Shown one piece after another: positions 46,251 to 54,213 of a stretch of DNA of 64,000 nucleotides. The notes beneath the pieces are model-generated. The model saw only the letters and a program-made list of their open reading frames with translations, did not search any database and was not told the DNA's origin. The stretch lies in assembly GCF_017833035.1 (NCBI RefSeq), contig NZ_JAFIBM010000001.1, positions 2,170,001-2,234,000 of the forward strand. Direction: 5' to 3'. Position numbers and translations under genes: made by a program. Numbering within the stretch: position 1 is the first letter of the stretch; every line of letters starts with the position of its first letter. The DNA comes from Frigoribacterium sp. PvP032. GTDB taxonomy: Bacteria; Actinomycetota; Actinomycetes; Actinomycetales; Microbacteriaceae.

Positions 46251-46795
46251 TACTGGAGCGCCAGGTTGGCCAGGTCGACGCGCGAGGCGTAGAAGGTGAG
46301 GCGGAACTTGCCGACCTGCACCTCGGCGCCGTCGCTGAGCAGGGCCTCGTCGATGCGGACGCCGTCGAAGTACGTGCCGTTGAGCGACCCGAGGTCGTTG
46401 ACCGTGAAGGTCGTGCCCGACCGACGGAACTCGGCGTGCTTGCGGCTGACCGTGACGTCGTCGAGGAAGATGCCCGCGTCGGGGTGCCGACCCGCGACGG
46501 TGACGTCGGAGTCGAGGAGGAACCGGGCGCCGATGTTCGGGCCCCGCCGGACGACGAGGAGGGCAGAACCGGACGGGAGGGCAGCCACGGCCTCGCCCTC
46601 GTCGGACGTCGCCCCGCCCTGGAGGGCGGCCAGCTGGGCCTGGTACTCCTCGTTGAAGCTGAGGGTGGTGTCGACCTCGCGGGAGGACCCGGGGACGCCT
46701 TGGACCGGAGTGTGCGCCGTGTGGCCGTCGACACGGGCGTCGCCGTGCTGCTCGGGGCCGTGCTCGTCGGACACGTGGTGAACGGGCTCTGCCAT
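46250..46795 (-). CDS. garA: FHA-domain regulator GarA/OdhI
   Basis: Phospho-switch protein that inhibits 2-oxoglutarate dehydrogenase and related enzymes and is released by kinase phosphorylation. The 181-residue protein has an N-terminal extension of about 40 residues, longer than in mycobacteria, then VDTTLSF (Thr 43-44), the counterpart of the phosphorylated ETTSVF motif. The FHA domain (about 78-170) keeps GRHPDAGIFLDDVTVSRKHAEF and LGSLNGTYFDG with the phosphothreonine-binding Arg, Ser, His and Asn. ATG at 46795 with AAGGAGG. The PASTA kinase at 36076-38034 is the obvious candidate kinase. Confidence 0.9.
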   Translation of the reverse strand: MAEPVHHVSDEHGPEQHGDARVDGHTAHTPVQGVPGSSREVDTTLSFNEEYQAQLAALQGGATSDEGEAVAALPSGSALLVVRRGPNIGARFLLDSDVTVAGRHPDAGIFLDDVTVSRKHAEFRRSGTTFTVNDLGSLNGTYFDGVRIDEALLSDGAEVQVGKFRLTFYASRVDLANLALQ

Positions 46796-47030
46796 CGTGG
46801 ACCTCCTTCGGGTGACCAGCGTATCGGATCGACGGCACCCGGCGGCAACGCTTTTCCGGGCGGTCCGCAGCGGGGCGGGCGGGCGTCCGCCTAAGGGAGG
46901 ACAGGACCAGGGGCTGTCGGCGGTTCCTCCGAGAACTCACGACCACCTCCTCGACGGTTCATAGGGAACTGATGGGCGAGCGCCGTTCCATGGTCCTCAT
47001 CACCTCGACCACCGCCTCAGGAGGCACCTC

Positions 47031-48461
47031 ATGAACGACCGCGAGAGCGACGCCGACCGCACCGCTGACCAGCCGACGCCCGCGACGACGCCGACCCCGA
47101 CCCCGACCGACGCGGCTCCGCCCGAGGTGCACACGCTTCCCCACGTGACGGGTGCCTCCGAGGCCCGCTTCGTGTCCGCCGCCGCCGAGGACCCGGCCGC
47201 GACCCAGGGCCGTCCGGCCGCGGTCGGGCCCGAGCTGCCCGCCGCGTTCGGCCCCCGGCCCTCGCGCCGCCGCCGCCCCGGCCGGTGGGCCCTCGTCACG
47301 GGAGCGGCCGCGGTCCTCGTGCTCGGCATCGGCGGGGCCGGCGTGGGCGCCTGGTCGCTCGGCCACTCCGTCGGCCTCGCCGCCGCGGAGGCACGCCAGC
47401 AGACCTACCAGCTCTCGCCCCAGCAGCTCCCGTCGCAGGGCTCGCCGTTCGGCAGCTCGGACGGGTCGTCGTCGGGAGGCCAGCTGCTCCCCGGCCAGGA
47501 CCAGGGCGGCACGGGCGGGACCGGCACCTCAGAGTCGTCCGCCACCGCGGCCACCGCGGACGAGACGCAGGGCGTCGTGACGATCGTCAGCACCCTGAAC
47601 TACGACCCGTCGTACAGGTCGGCCGGCACCGGGATGGTCATGACGGCCAACGGGCTCGTGCTCACGAACAACCACGTCGTCCAGGGCGCCACGAGCATCG
47701 AGGTCACCGACGAGACGACCGGGCAGGCCTACACCGCGAAGGTCGTCGGCACCGACGCCACGAACGACGTCGCCGTGCTGCAGCTCGAGGACGCCAGCGG
47801 GCTCACCCCCGTCGACTTCGACGCGTCGGGCGCCGTCGCCACCGGCGACGCCGTGCACTCGACCGGCAACGCCGGCGGCACGGGCGACCTGGTCACGGCC
47901 GAGGGCACGGTCCTGGCCACCGACCAGGCGATCTCGGTCGCCAGCGAGACCGGCAGCGGCACCGAGTCGCTGTCGGGCCTGATCGAGCTGCAGTCCGACG
48001 TCGTCTCCGGCGACTCCGGAGGGCCTCTGCGCGACGCGGACGGCGAGGTCGTCGGGATCGTGACCGCCGCCTCCTCGGGCACCGCCCCCATCACCGGCTA
48101 CGCCATCCCGATCTCGCACGCGCTCACGATCGCGAGGCAGATCGTCGCGGGTCAGGGCAGCTCGACGGTCCAGATCGGCCTGCCTGCCTTCCTCGGCGCG
48201 CAGATCTCGGGCACGGCGACGGGCACCGGGGCAGGCGTCCCGATCGCCGGCACCGTCCAGGGCAGCGCCGCCGAGTCGGCCGGCCTCGTGGCCGGCGACA
48301 CCGTCACCGCGCTCGACGGCACCCCCGTCGCGGACGCCTCCGCCCTCACCGCGGCCGTCCAGGCACACGACGCGGGCGACCAGGTGCAGCTGACCTGGAC
48401 CGACGCTGCCGGCACGAGCCACACCGCGACGGTGACCCTCGGCGAGGGCCCCGCGGCCTGA
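47031..48461 (+). CDS. HtrA-like S1C serine protease with PDZ domain
   Basis: Membrane-anchored extracytoplasmic protease/chaperone of 476 residues. A cytoplasmic Pro/Thr/Ala-rich tail (about 1-82) leads to one helix (about 84-106), a Gln/Ser/Gly-rich linker, and the trypsin-like domain with the triad His in LTNNHVV (about 215), Asp in TNDVAVLQL (about 246) and Ser in GDSGGPL (about 327). A PDZ domain ends the protein (about 378-470, GLVAGDTVTALDGTPV). ATG at 47031 with AGGAGG upstream. Divergent from garA, terminated by a strong hairpin. Confidence 0.92.
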   Translation: MNDRESDADRTADQPTPATTPTPTPTDAAPPEVHTLPHVTGASEARFVSAAAEDPAATQGRPAAVGPELPAAFGPRPSRRRRPGRWALVTGAAAVLVLGIGGAGVGAWSLGHSVGLAAAEARQQTYQLSPQQLPSQGSPFGSSDGSSSGGQLLPGQDQGGTGGTGTSESSATAATADETQGVVTIVSTLNYDPSYRSAGTGMVMTANGLVLTNNHVVQGATSIEVTDETTGQAYTAKVVGTDATNDVAVLQLEDASGLTPVDFDASGAVATGDAVHSTGNAGGTGDLVTAEGTVLATDQAISVASETGSGTESLSGLIELQSDVVSGDSGGPLRDADGEVVGIVTAASSGTAPITGYAIPISHALTIARQIVAGQGSSTVQIGLPAFLGAQISGTATGTGAGVPIAGTVQGSAAESAGLVAGDTVTALDGTPVADASALTAAVQAHDAGDQVQLTWTDAAGTSHTATVTLGEGPAA

Positions 48462-48472
48462 CCGCAGCGAGC

Positions 48473-48512
48473 ACGAAGGCCCTCCCTCCGCATCCGGAGG
48501 GAGGGCCTTCGT
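48473..48512. terminator. Bidirectional terminator hairpin
   Basis: Perfect 18-bp stem ACGAAGGCCCTCCCTCCG and complement with a CATC loop between the convergent htrA-like and NUDIX genes. Confidence 0.88.
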
Positions 48513-48516
48513 CCGG

Positions 48517-49413
48517 TCAGCCGAGCAGGTCGAGGAGACGCCGGGGGCCGACGACGGACCCGCCTGCTGCGCGGACGCGGTCGGCCAGGCCGCGATCGGC
48601 CGTCACGACGACGACCCTGGGGTGCGCTCCCCCCTCGGTCGCCGAGGCGACGCGCTGCTCGACCTCCACGACGATCGCGTCGTCGCCCTCGCCGGTCGCG
48701 CGACGCACCGTCAGCCCGTCGACGTCAGCGGCGTCGCGGGCCCTGCCCTCGAGGACGACCGTCGTCGTCGGCCACCAGGACGTGGCGGCGCCGGGACCCT
48801 CGGGCGGAGCGTCGGACAGGAGCCCGGCAGGCAGGCCGACCGCGAGCGCGTCGGCCAGGGACCCGAGGAGGCGGGCGGCGCCTCCTGCGCGGTCGCGCCA
48901 CCAGCCGTCGGGCCGGGACCCCACGACGTTCGCCGCGTCGACGACGAGGTGCACGTCGTCGTCGAGCTGGGCCCGGAGGCCGGGCCACGAAGCCGCCAGG
49001 CCCGGGTGCAGCGGCAGGACGTCGAGCTCGGCGCGCGGCACCCAGCGCAGCTCGAGGCTCTCGGCGTCGGAGATGACAGGGTCGAAGGCGCGCGTGACGG
49101 CCGCGACGACGGTCGTGTACGACCAGAAGCCGAGGTCGAGGACCGACTGGGAGCGGAGGCGGAGCGCGTCGGCCGGGACGGCGGCCTCCTCGCCGGCCTC
49201 GCGAAGCGCGCCCGCGACGGCTGTCTCGTCGAAGTCGCGGGCGCCGCCCGGCAGGCCCCAGGTGCCGCCGAAGTGGCTCCACTCGACGCGGTGCTGCAGG
49301 AGGACGCGGTCGTCGGCGTCGACGGCCAGGAGGCCGGCGGCACCGTTCCGGCCCCAGAAACGGCGGCCGTCGGGGCCCTCGACCCAGCCGTCGGCGGGTC
49401 CGTGGACGGTCAC
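48517..49413 (-). CDS. NUDIX hydrolase fused to a NYN/PIN-like domain
   Basis: Two-domain protein of 298 residues. The NUDIX domain (about 20-145) has the box GARDFDETAVAGALREAGEEAAV, matching G-x5-E-x7-RE-x2-EE with Ala replacing the penultimate Gly. The C-terminal domain (about 152-298) has VHLVVDAANVVGSRPDGWW and VVVVTADRGLADRVRAAG, the acidic strand ends and order expected of NYN/PIN-like RNases. So a nucleotide hydrolase seems joined to a possible nuclease; substrates unknown. GTG start at 49413 overlaps the stop codon of the upstream small membrane gene (GTGA). Confidence 0.75.
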   Translation of the reverse strand: MTVHGPADGWVEGPDGRRFWGRNGAAGLLAVDADDRVLLQHRVEWSHFGGTWGLPGGARDFDETAVAGALREAGEEAAVPADALRLRSQSVLDLGFWSYTTVVAAVTRAFDPVISDAESLELRWVPRAELDVLPLHPGLAASWPGLRAQLDDDVHLVVDAANVVGSRPDGWWRDRAGGAARLLGSLADALAVGLPAGLLSDAPPEGPGAATSWWPTTTVVLEGRARDAADVDGLTVRRATGEGDDAIVVEVEQRVASATEGGAHPRVVVVTADRGLADRVRAAGGSVVGPRRLLDLLG

Positions 49414-49697
49414 GACTGCTGGGACAGGACGACGAGGCCCGCCACGGTGCCGAGGACGGCGAAGGCGCCGAGCACCAGGCCGACGATCGCGAGGACGAGA
49501 CCCGAGCGCAGGGGGCCGCGGGCCCGCAGTGCGCGGCTGCGCCGGATGCCGAGCACGCCGTAGACGAGGGCGCCGAGGGAGAACACCACGTTGAGCGCGG
49601 GGATCGGCACCGCGAAGGCGAGCACGCCGGCCGCGACGGACAGGAACGCCGCGATCGGTCGGTCGGAGGCGGGGCGGGGGTCGGCGTCGCGCGTCAT
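49410..49697 (-). CDS. Small DUF4190-like membrane protein
   Basis: Protein of 95 residues with a short polar N-terminus (MTRDADPRPASDRP) and hydrophobic segments at about 15-50 and 66-92, separated by a basic loop GIRRSRALRARGP. The pattern resembles DUF4190-type membrane proteins that flank signalling genes. Function unknown. ATG at 49697 with GGAG upstream. It is translationally coupled to the NUDIX-NYN gene by a GTGA overlap. Confidence 0.7.
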   Translation of the reverse strand: MTRDADPRPASDRPIAAFLSVAAGVLAFAVPIPALNVVFSLGALVYGVLGIRRSRALRARGPLRSGLVLAIVGLVLGAFAVLGTVAGLVVLSQQS

Positions 49698-49868
49698 CGC
49701 TGGTGCTCCTCGGTTCGGTGGCCCCAGGTTACCGGCCCCCGCTCCGAGGACGACCTGACACCCAACCGGCCGGCCGGGGACTCCGAACGAGGACAGGGGG
49801 CTGGCCCGGAACCCGATGTCGGGTCAGCCCTCCACTCGTGCTGCCGCCGTCTCGGTTCCCCCCTGCAG

Positions 49869-50255
49869 TCACTGCTGCTGGACGGAGAAGACGTTTCCTG
49901 CGGGGTCGTGGAACCAGGCGATGTCCGGGCCGTGGCCCGAGGCGCGACCCCGGACGACCTGGTCCTCGCCGGCCCAGGGCCCACCGGGGTCGGGGCTCAG
50001 CCCGCGCTCGGCCAGGTCGGCGAGGGCGACGTCGAGGTCGTCGACGACGAGGTTCAGGACGGTGAACCCGGCCGGGCGGTGGTCGTCCTTGCCGTACACC
50101 AGGACGTTCGCGGCGCTGCCGGGCAGCTGGAGCTGCAGCATGCTGCCGTCCATCAGGGGCGTGACGGCGAGCCCGAGCACCTCGCCCCAGAACTCGGCCG
50201 CAGCCGGGACGTCGTCGACGCTGAAGCCGCTGTAGGCACTGACGGGCTCGAACAC
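49869..50255 (-). CDS. VOC family (glyoxalase/bleomycin resistance-like) protein
   Basis: Vicinal oxygen chelate fold protein of 128 residues: AYSGFSVDDVPAAAEFWGEVLGL begins the first babbab unit and FTVLNLVVDDLDVALADLAERG the second, ending DIAWFHDPAGNVFSVQQ with a late Asp-Pro-x-Gly-Asn typical of the family. Metal ligand positions are only partly conserved, so enzyme activity is uncertain. GTG start at 50255 with GAGGAGG upstream. A weak imperfect hairpin lies at 49798-49830 downstream. Confidence 0.8.
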   Translation of the reverse strand: MFEPVSAYSGFSVDDVPAAAEFWGEVLGLAVTPLMDGSMLQLQLPGSAANVLVYGKDDHRPAGFTVLNLVVDDLDVALADLAERGLSPDPGGPWAGEDQVVRGRASGHGPDIAWFHDPAGNVFSVQQQ

Positions 50256-50345
50256 GGGGCCTCCTCGATCGGGTCACCAGTGTGCTCCACGGGGCGTGCC
50301 GCAGGGAAGGGCCCACCGGGCTCCTGCGGCCGTCCGGCGATCGGC

Positions 50346-51299
50346 TCAGACGAAGCGGACGGTCTGCTGGAGGCGCTCCCGGATCTCGAAGACGTCGGAG
50401 AGCGCCGTCCGGTCGCCGAGCTCGGGACCGTGCCGCAGCACCTGGGCGAGCAGCGACCTCCGGAGCACCCAGGTGCTCCCCCGTCGCCCGCGCCCGACCT
50501 GCTCGAGCGCCGTGGGCAGGTCGTCGTCGGGGACGACGACCAGCTGGTGGGTGAACGACACCCGGGTCTCCCGCCGGACGGCGCGGGCCTGCCTCGTCAC
50601 GTCGCGGACCGGCTGCTCGTCGAGGGGGATGCCCGGGCCGACCAGGTCGCCCTTGGACACCGTCACCTCGCTCCCCCAGTCGGACGACTGCACGGCGAAC
50701 AGGCCGGAGGGGCCGAGCACGATGTGGTCGAGCTTGCCGTCGGCGCCGGCGTCGACGTCGCTCCAGATGGTAAAGCCGATGCCGAGCCCGGTCACGATCG
50801 CGACCGTCGCCTCCTCGGCCAGGGCGTCGGCGAGCACGTGCCGGATCTCCGGGGGCGCGCTCCGCACGAGCGCCTCGTCGTAGGGGTCGTCGAGGGGCAC
50901 GCCGCGGCCGACCCACTCGCGCATCAGCGACAGGTAGCGCTCGCGGTTGGCGCCGCCGGGGTGGCCGTGCACCCGCGCTCTCGGCCGGGAGTCGGTGCGC
51001 TGCGGGTCGCGGGGCGGCGGGGCCCAGCTGGGGGCAGGCGTGGCGGACGAGGAGGCGGAGCCCGCGGGGCCGGACGCCGTCGACGACGGGCGGCGACGGT
51101 CGTACGCGGCCCGCGCCTCCGGCGTGCCGACCAGCTCCCAGGCGAGCTGCAGGTCGCGGAACGCCGACGCGCTGCCGCCGAGGTCGGGGTGCGTCTCGCG
51201 GGCGAGGCGGCGGTAGGCCCGTCGCAGGTCGTCGTCGGAGGCCGTGGAGGGGACGCCGAGCACCTCGTAGGCGGTCGCGGAGGCAGGACTGGGCGTCAC
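50346..51299 (-). CDS. J-domain/NERD-domain fusion protein
   Basis: Protein of 317 residues. A DnaJ J-domain occupies about residues 8-72 (AYEVLGVPSTASDDDLRRAYRRL, then THPDLGG with the HPD motif that stimulates DnaK). A Ser/Pro linker follows, then a NERD-like domain (about 125-250) with KLDHIVLGPSGLFAVQSSDW. NERD domains normally show E/D-x-K at the strand end; here it is Q-x-S, so nuclease activity may be lost. It might target a chaperone to a DNA- or RNA-bound complex, an inference. GTG start at 51299 with TATCGT 6 bases upstream. Confidence 0.78.
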   Translation of the reverse strand: MTPSPASATAYEVLGVPSTASDDDLRRAYRRLARETHPDLGGSASAFRDLQLAWELVGTPEARAAYDRRRPSSTASGPAGSASSSATPAPSWAPPPRDPQRTDSRPRARVHGHPGGANRERYLSLMREWVGRGVPLDDPYDEALVRSAPPEIRHVLADALAEEATVAIVTGLGIGFTIWSDVDAGADGKLDHIVLGPSGLFAVQSSDWGSEVTVSKGDLVGPGIPLDEQPVRDVTRQARAVRRETRVSFTHQLVVVPDDDLPTALEQVGRGRRGSTWVLRRSLLAQVLRHGPELGDRTALSDVFEIRERLQQTVRFV

Positions 51300-51305
51300 C
51301 CCGCC

Positions 51306-51311
51306 ACGATA
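51306..51311 (-). promoter_or_regulatory. Near-leaderless promoter of the J-NERD gene
   Basis: TATCGT on the minus strand, 6 bases before the GTG start at 51299. Confidence 0.35.
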
Positions 51312-51366
51312 TCGGGCCGGGGCTGGGCTTCTCGTCGACGTCCACCGGACGCGGAGGCGCCCCGCC

Positions 51367-51372
51367 TACCGT
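51367..51372 (+). promoter_or_regulatory. Glycerol dehydrogenase gene -10 box
   Basis: TACCGT, 35 bases before the ATG at 51408; the leader carries GAGAGGAAG as ribosome-binding site. Confidence 0.35.
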
Positions 51373-51407
51373 GCACGCCACACGTCCCCCACGAGAGGAA
51401 GCACCGC

Positions 51408-52553
51408 ATGCCCGTTCCCGTCCGCACCGTCATGAGCCCCGCCCGCTACGTCCAGGGCAAGGACGCGATCATCCGCCTCGCCGAGTTCGTCGCCCCGATC
51501 GGCAGCCGGCCCCTCGTCGTCTCCGACGACGTCGTCTGGGGCCTCGTCGAGGAGGCGGTGGGGACGAGCTTCGCCGCCGAGTCGCTGCGGGTCGAACGGG
51601 TGCCGTTCGGCAAGTTCGCGACGCCCGCCGCGATCGACGAGCTGGCGGAGTCGATCCGGTCGTCGGACGCCGACGTCGTCGTGGCCATCGGCGGCGGCAG
51701 CGCCATCGACGCGGCGAAGGCCGCCGGACACGCCACCGGCATCCGCTGGGTCAGCGTGCCGACCGTCGCCTCGACCGACGCGCCCACCTCGGCCCTGGCC
51801 GTCGTCTACACGGACGAGGGCGAGTTCATCGAGTACCGGTTCTTCCCGCGGAACCCCGACCTGGTGCTGATCGACACTCAGCTCGTCGCGAACGCGCCCG
51901 TGCAGTTCCTGGTGGCCGGCATCGGCGACGCGCTGGCCACCTGGATCGAGGCGCGCGCCTCGGCGAAGGCCGCCGCCACCACGATGGCCGGCGGACTCGC
52001 GACCCAGGCGGGCACCGCCCTGGCAGAGCTGTCGTGGCGAATCATCCACGAGAACGCCCTCTCGGCCCTCGACGCGGTGCGCGACGGCATCGTCACGCCC
52101 GCGCTCGAGTCGCTCGTCGAGGCGAACACCCTGCTGTCAGGACTCGGCTTCGAGTCGGGCGGCCTCGCCGCAGCGCACGCGATCCACAACGGGCTCACCG
52201 CCGCACCCCAGACGCACGGCCTGACCCACGGCCAGAAGGTCAACATCGGCTCGCTGACCCAGCTCGTGCTCGAGGGTGCGCCCCGGGCCGAGATCGAGGA
52301 CTTCGTCGAGTTCACCACCCTCGTGGGGCTGCCGAACACGCTCACCGAGATCGGCCTCAGCACCGACGACACCGAGGAGCTCGAGGCGGTGGCCGCGGCC
52401 GCCACCGTCGAGTCGGAGACCATCCACTCGATGCCGTTCCCGGTGACCGCCGCCGACGTGGTCGCCGCACTCACCTCGATCGAGCGCCTGTCACGGTCGA
52501 TCCGGGCCGCCAAGGGGCTCCCCGAGCCGGTGAAGTACGAGGCCTCGCACTAG
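51408..52553 (+). CDS. Iron-containing alcohol dehydrogenase family glycerol dehydrogenase
   Basis: NAD-dependent dehydrogenase of the group III/GldA family, 381 residues. The nucleotide-binding strand is AIGGGSAIDAAKAAG (about 96-110) and metal ligands are visible as Asp in GIGDALATW (about 173), His in AAAHAIHNGL (about 257) and His in THGLTHGQKV (about 274). STDAPTSALAVVYTDEGEF is typical of glycerol or glycerol-1-phosphate dehydrogenases. I favour glycerol dehydrogenase but sn-glycerol-1-phosphate dehydrogenase is possible. No glycerol kinase or dihydroxyacetone kinase is adjacent. Ends before a strong hairpin. Confidence 0.85.
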   Translation: MPVPVRTVMSPARYVQGKDAIIRLAEFVAPIGSRPLVVSDDVVWGLVEEAVGTSFAAESLRVERVPFGKFATPAAIDELAESIRSSDADVVVAIGGGSAIDAAKAAGHATGIRWVSVPTVASTDAPTSALAVVYTDEGEFIEYRFFPRNPDLVLIDTQLVANAPVQFLVAGIGDALATWIEARASAKAAATTMAGGLATQAGTALAELSWRIIHENALSALDAVRDGIVTPALESLVEANTLLSGLGFESGGLAAAHAIHNGLTAAPQTHGLTHGQKVNIGSLTQLVLEGAPRAEIEDFVEFTTLVGLPNTLTEIGLSTDDTEELEAVAAAATVESETIHSMPFPVTAADVVAALTSIERLSRSIRAAKGLPEPVKYEASH

Positions 52554-52578
52554 CCACCACGCCTCGGCGTCGGCGACA

Positions 52579-52620
52579 CGACGGAGGGCCCGTCCACGAT
52601 CGTGGACGGGCCCTCCGTCG
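52579..52620. terminator. Bidirectional terminator hairpin
   Basis: Perfect inverted repeat of about 20 bp (CGACGGAGGGCCCGTCCACG and complement) around AT, between the convergent glycerol dehydrogenase and TIGR02611 genes. Confidence 0.85.
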
Positions 52621-52636
52621 TTCTCGAGCTCTCGTG

Positions 52637-52672
52637 CCCGAGCTGACGTACCCGAGCTGTCAGGCCCGAGCT
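52637..52672. repeat. Three CCCGAGCTG repeats over the TIGR02611 stop codon
   Basis: CCCGAGCTG at 52637, 52651 and 52664, spaced 14 and 13 bases. The TIGR02611-type gene ends inside the array (stop at 52660-52662). Confidence 0.65.
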
Positions 52673-53082
52673 GCGGCGCGGCTCACTCGCCAGGCCCTCC
52701 ACCGCAGCCGGAGGCGGTGGGCGAGTCGACGGACGGCCTGCGTGACGCGGTGGGCCGCCGGGAACTCGGTGCCGAGCACGGCGACCCCGACGAAGACGAT
52801 GAGCCAGCCGGGGCCGGGCAGCGGCACGAGCACCAGCCCGACCGCGATGACGACGACGCCGGCCAGTGCCACGCCGACCTTGTAGGCCACGCGGAGGCGG
52901 GGATGGCCGTCGAGCTTCTCGCGCCCGGCACGCCAGCGGGCGCGAACCCTGGCCGTGCGGCCGAGCCCCCGGTCGGACGCACCCGGAGTCGTCGCGTCGC
53001 CACGCGTCTCGTCGCTGCGAGCCACGTCGTCGTGCGGGCCGGCGGCGGACCGGGAAGTGGCCACGGCGGTCTCGGAGGTCAT
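52660..53082 (-). CDS. TIGR02611 family membrane protein
   Basis: Actinobacterial membrane protein of 140 residues, function unknown. Polar N-terminus (about 1-60), then ARWRAGREKLDGHPRLRVAYKVGVALAG and a hydrophobic stretch GVVVIAVGLVLVPLPGPGWLIVFVGVAVLGTEFPAA (about 72-110) with the PLPGPGW turn that marks the family, and an Arg-rich tail. ATG at 53082 was preferred because TACGTT lies 6 bases upstream; upstream in-frame starts add non-conserved residues. Divergent from the aldo/keto reductase. Confidence 0.82.
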   Translation of the reverse strand: MTSETAVATSRSAAGPHDDVARSDETRGDATTPGASDRGLGRTARVRARWRAGREKLDGHPRLRVAYKVGVALAGVVVIAVGLVLVPLPGPGWLIVFVGVAVLGTEFPAAHRVTQAVRRLAHRLRLRWRAWRVSRAAARA

Positions 53083-53088
53083 GCCGAG

Positions 53089-53094
53089 AACGTA
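53089..53094 (-). promoter_or_regulatory. Near-leaderless promoter of the TIGR02611 gene
   Basis: TACGTT on the minus strand, 6 bases before the ATG at 53082; no ribosome-binding site between. Confidence 0.35.
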
Positions 53095-53258
53095 GGCCGC
53101 CCGCCTGGCAGACCCCGCCGTGGCGCCTGCCAGGCACCTGGACATCGCCCGTTCCTGTGAGACGCGAGGCCGGGCGGGCGTACCCAGGACCGAGGGTCCC
53201 CGCGAGCGGGGGCCGACACGAGCACGAGCGCCGCACCGCTGCGGCACGAGGAGGACCC

Positions 53259-54134
53259 ATGAAGACGAGGACCATCGGAGACGTCACCGTGAGCGCGATC
53301 GGCCTGGGCGGCATGCCCCTGTCGATCGAGGGCCGGCCCGACGAGAAGCAGGCCGTCGCCACGATCCACGCCGCGCTGGAGCAGGGCATCACCCTGATCG
53401 ACACCGCCGACGCGTACCACCAGCCCGGCACCCACGAGGTCGGCCACAACGAGTCGTTGATCGCCAGGGCGCTGGACAGCTTCCACGGCGACACCTCGGA
53501 CGTGCTCGTCGCGACGAAGGGCGGCCACCTCCGACCCGAGGCAGGCGCCTGGGCCCAGAACGGCGACCCGGCCTACCTGAAGGAGGCGGCGCGCGCGTCC
53601 GCACAGCGCCTCGGCGTCGAGACCATCGGCCTGTACCAGTTCCACCGGCCCGACCCGGCCGTCCCCTACGCCGACTCGGTGGGCGCCCTGGCGGAGCTGC
53701 TCGACGAGGGCGTCATCCGCATGGCCGGCATCTCGAACGCCACCGTCGACCAGATCCGCGAGGCGAACGACGTCCTCGACGGTCGGCTGGTCTCGGTGCA
53801 GAACCAGTACTCCCCCGCGTTCCGCTCGAGCGTCGACGAGCTCGTGCTCTGCGACGAGATGGGGATCGCCTTCTTGCCGTGGAGCCCGCTCGGCGGCATC
53901 ACCAACGCGGCCGACCTCGGCACGAAGCACGCCGTCTTCGCCGAGATCGCGAACGCCCGCCGCATCTCGCCTCAGGTGCTCACGCTCGCGTGGGAGCTGC
54001 ACGCGTCCGAGCTGGTCATCCCCATCCCCGGGTCGACTCGCCCGCAGACGATCATGAACTCGGCCACCGCGGCGACGATCAAGCTGTCAGCCGACGAGGT
54101 GCAGAGGCTCGACGCGGCCGCAGACGCCGCGTGA
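53259..54134 (+). CDS. Aldo/keto reductase
   Basis: NADPH-dependent (alpha/beta)8 oxidoreductase of 291 residues. Catalytic tetrad candidates: Asp/Tyr in LIDTADAYHQPG (about 45-52), Lys in LVATKGG (about 85) and His in YQFHRPDP (about 127). C-terminal IPIPGSTRPQTIMNSATA binds the cofactor phosphate. GAGGAGGA lies just before the ATG at 53259. Substrate unknown. The gene is followed by a 8-bp tandem repeat array. Confidence 0.9.
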   Translation: MKTRTIGDVTVSAIGLGGMPLSIEGRPDEKQAVATIHAALEQGITLIDTADAYHQPGTHEVGHNESLIARALDSFHGDTSDVLVATKGGHLRPEAGAWAQNGDPAYLKEAARASAQRLGVETIGLYQFHRPDPAVPYADSVGALAELLDEGVIRMAGISNATVDQIREANDVLDGRLVSVQNQYSPAFRSSVDELVLCDEMGIAFLPWSPLGGITNAADLGTKHAVFAEIANARRISPQVLTLAWELHASELVIPIPGSTRPQTIMNSATAATIKLSADEVQRLDAAADAA

Positions 54135-54148
54135 CCTGACTGCCTCAC

Positions 54149-54208
54149 GGGCCTGCGGGCCTGCGGACCTGCGGGCCTGCGGGCCTGCGGGCCTGCGGGC
54201 CTGCGGGC
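54149..54208. repeat. 8-bp tandem repeat array
   Basis: Seven full copies of GGGCCTGC (one is GGACCTGC) plus a half copy, directly after the aldo/keto reductase stop codon and reaching to 6 bases before the stop codon of the convergent hypothetical gene. The unit length is not a multiple of three, and copy number probably varies between strains. Confidence 0.9.
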
Positions 54209-54213
54209 GACGG

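Noticed and set aside
49798-49830. Imperfect hairpin downstream of the VOC gene
   Set aside because: The stem GGGCTG/CAGCCC has a large internal loop and no T tract; too weak to list as a terminator.
54149-54208. Repeat array as a CRISPR
   Set aside because: Units are 8 bp and directly adjacent with no spacers; no cas genes.
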